From Accumulibacter sp. (lineage in GTDB: Bacteria; Pseudomonadota; Gammaproteobacteria; Burkholderiales; Rhodocyclaceae), in contig JAISAZ010000082.1 in assembly GCA_031266435.1 (NCBI GenBank), positions 1 through 64,000 of the forward strand: a stretch of 64,000 bases of DNA, read 5' to 3'. Of the stretch, positions 62,418 to 64,000 are shown one piece after another. A program made the position numbers and the translations under genes. Position 1 is the stretch's first letter, and each line of letters opens with the position of its first letter. Below the pieces are notes generated by a model that was not told where the DNA came from, ran no database searches, and saw only the letters and a program-made list of their open reading frames with translations.

Positions 62418-63443
62418 ATGCACATCGAACACGATATCAAACTCGACTTTGCCGACGTTCTCATTCGCCCCAAGCGCTCGACGCTCGATTCGCGCTCCGA
62501 AGTCGACATCACGCGAGACTTCGTCTTCCTGCATTCGGGGCGACATTACCACGGCATCCCGATCATCGCTTCCAATATGGATACCGTCGGCACCTTCGAG
62601 ATGGCCGACGCGCTCGCCAAAGAGTCGCTGTCCGTCGCGCTGCACAAGCACTACGCCGAAGAAGCGCTTTTCTCTTTCTTCAAGGGGCGCGCCGAGTCGC
62701 CGCCGGTTTTCTATTCGATGGGAATCATGCCGGCAGACTACGAAAAATTCGTCCGTGTCATGGATGCGGCAGGCGACTCGATCCACTGCGTCTGCGTCGA
62801 CGTCGCCAACGGCTACACGAGGGCCTTCATCCGCTTCATCCACAAACTGCGTTCCGCGTTCCCGAAAATCACCTTGATGGCAGGGAACGTCGTCACGGGC
62901 GAGATGACGGAAGAATTGATCCTCGACGGCGTCGATATCGTCAAGGTCGGCATCGGCCCCGGTTCGGTCTGCACGACGCGCAAGGTTACCGGCGTCGGCT
63001 ACCCGCAGCTTTCCGCGATCATCGAATGCGCCGACGCGGCGCACGGCCTGCGCGGACTGATCTGCGCCGACGGCGGTTGCGTCTCCCCCGGCGACCTGGC
63101 GAAAGCCTTCGGCGCTGGCGCCGATTTCGTCATGCTCGGCGGGATGCTCGCCGGACACGACGAATGCGCGGGCGAAATCGTCGAAGTCGACGGCGCGCGC
63201 AAGATGTCCTTCTACGGAATGAGTTCGCGCGAGGCAATGACAAAGTATTCCGGCGGGATCGCGCCGTACCGCGCCTCCGAAGGCAGGGCGGTACTGCTCG
63301 ACTGTCGCGGCCCCGTCGCCGGTGCCGTGCGCGAAATCCTGGGCGGCGTGCGGTCGGCATGCACCTACGTCGGCGCGCTCCGCCTGAAGGAATTGTCGAA
63401 ACGAACGACCTTCGTGCGCGTCGTTCGGCAGACAGAAGACTGA
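62418..63443 (+). CDS. guaC: GMP reductase
   Basis: 341 residues. It reduces GMP to IMP with [45 protein letters not shown] and the catalytic Cys loop [20 protein letters not shown] are diagnostic of GuaC, and [20 protein letters not shown] and [10 protein letters not shown] separate it from IMP dehydrogenase; no CBS insert is present. The last residues RQTED and the TGA are encoded by the start of repeat A4. Spacing of 4 bases from the TetR gene suggests joint transcription despite the unrelated role. Confidence 0.95.
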   Translation: MHIEHDIKLDFADVLIRPKRSTLDSRSEVDITRDFVFLHSGRHYHGIPIIASNMDTVGTFEMADALAKESLSVALHKHYAEEALFSFFKGRAESPPVFYSMGIMPADYEKFVRVMDAAGDSIHCVCVDVANGYTRAFIRFIHKLRSAFPKITLMAGNVVTGEMTEELILDGVDIVKVGIGPGSVCTTRKVTGVGYPQLSAIIECADAAHGLRGLICADGGCVSPGDLAKAFGAGADFVMLGGMLAGHDECAGEIVEVDGARKMSFYGMSSREAMTKYSGGIAPYRASEGRAVLLDCRGPVAGAVREILGGVRSACTYVGALRLKELSKRTTFVRVVRQTED

Positions 63444-63690
63444 AGACAGAGGACAGAAGACAGAACGGCCTTCGGCCTTGAGTAGTCAGTTGTCTGTAAT
63501 CCGAGGGAGGTAGTCACGCGACATCTGAATACTGAACACAGATCACGAAGCGAGCGCCAGCGAGCGCTCAGTCCTCTATCTTCTGTCTTCTGTCCTCTGA
63601 TGCGACATCTGAATACTGAACACAGATCACGAAGCGAGCGCCGGCGAGCGCTCAGTCTTCTGTCTTCTGTCCTCTGTCTTCTGATTTCCG
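63426..63690. repeat. Family A inverted repeat with internal duplication (copy A4)
   Basis: It opens GGCAGACAGAAGACTGAAGA and closes CTTCTGTCCTCTGTCTTCTG. ACGGCCTTCGGCC and GAGGGAGGTAGTC near the left match copy A3. The block GCGACATCTGAATACTGAAC through the CT tract occurs twice, at 63520-63599 and 63602-63684, an 83-bp tandem duplication. It touches the guaC stop and forms the start of the next gene. Confidence 0.88.
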
Positions 63691-64000
63691 TCGGCGCTTC
63701 CGCCGTATTTTTCGTCCTGTGGCGAAAGATGAGCACGGAGCCTGTCGAGATCGGGTACCCGAAGGGCGGCGACCGCATCGTGGCATCGAATTATGCAAAT
63801 CCGCATAACTGGCTGGCGGTCGAGCAAAGCCCGGAAAAACCCGTCGACGTTTTTTTCATCTACCCGACGAGTTGGCGCGCCAAGCCGGGCGAATACCCAA
63901 TAGCGGATATCGACAACAGCGAAATGCGGCACTGGGCAAAATATTACCTCGATACGCGCGCGTCGGCATTCAAGACCGCCGGGAATATCTACGCGCCGTT
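63600..64000 (+). CDS. DUF3089 alpha/beta-hydrolase-like protein, 3' end beyond window
   Basis: Open from ATG 63600 to the window end, 133 codons visible. EPVEIGYPKGGDRIVASNYA, NPHNWLAVEQSPEKPVDVFF and IYPTSWRAKPGEY fit the start of DUF3089 proteins. Before this domain the frame reads MRHLNTEHRSRSERRRALSL, then LSSVLCLLISVGASAVFFVL and WRKM, a basic stretch and a hydrophobic helix that would act as a signal anchor. Residues up to about LLIS come from repeat A4. A shorter start at ATG 63729 would give a cytoplasmic form. Confidence 0.7.
   Translation, partial: MRHLNTEHRSRSERRRALSLLSSVLCLLISVGASAVFFVLWRKMSTEPVEIGYPKGGDRIVASNYANPHNWLAVEQSPEKPVDVFFIYPTSWRAKPGEYPIADIDNSEMRHWAKYYLDTRASAFKTAGNIYAP

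Overview
The window comes from a GC-rich proteobacterial chromosome, most likely a betaproteobacterium. The strongest clue is gene order: purM, hda, a HAD-IB phosphatase, pcnB and folK lie side by side, as in Burkholderiales, Neisseriales and Nitrosomonadales. The kdsD-kdsC-lptC-lptA block, the EI24/CinA pair and an AcrAB-OprM-type pump next to its TetR regulator agree with this. The species cannot be named from the sequence.

Layout. 1-4.6 kb: scrambled remnant of a tailed prophage (tape measure protein, phage-associated small proteins, P2 gpP-like terminase lacking its ATPase half). 4.9-8.7 kb: a type IV pilin-like gene, then Kdo synthesis and LPS export genes kdsD, kdsC, lptC, lptA. 8.8-14.6 kb: CinA-like protein, EI24 membrane protein and hrpA, all on the minus strand. 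14.8-22.1 kb: tRNA-Gly(CCC), purM, hda, HAD-IB, pcnB, folK and a lone FeoB-like transporter. 22.2-29.1 kb: a secreted His/Gly-rich repeat protein, a beta-CASP ribonuclease, an MFS exporter, three hypothetical genes and rpmBG. 29.3-31.0 kb: a translationally coupled AAA ATPase/DUF4276 pair that looks like a defence module. 31.0-38.7 kb: the glycogen operon pgi-pgm-glgC-glgA, then aat and an NlpC/P60 hydrolase. 39.1-47.3 kb: a defence island with a type I restriction-modification operon (hsdM, ImmA/IrrE peptidase, PIN-like DUF4411, hsdS, hsdR) and an orphan macrodomain gene. 47.6-55.4 kb: uvrA, an HU gene, tRNA-Ala(CGC), decayed radical-SAM and dinD fragments, panBCD and serC. 55.6-64 kb: RND efflux operon, TetR regulator, guaC and the start of a DUF3089 hydrolase.

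The most striking item is a run of 23 GCAA tetranucleotides inside hsdS, exactly between the two target-recognition halves. In this sequence the frame ends right after the run. Losing one unit or gaining two would fuse the halves into a normal-length HsdS, so the locus looks like a slippage switch for a phase-variable methylome. Multiples of three units would also change the length of the linker.

Three families of short dispersed repeats also run through the window. Family B is a roughly 100-bp MITE with terminal inverted repeats and 3-bp TNA target duplications; one copy sits inside a family C repeat, which proves movement. Because TNA includes TGA and TAA, copies sit on stop codons. Family A is a CT/AG-rich inverted element that also ends several genes and appears to encode the N-terminal membrane anchor of the last gene.
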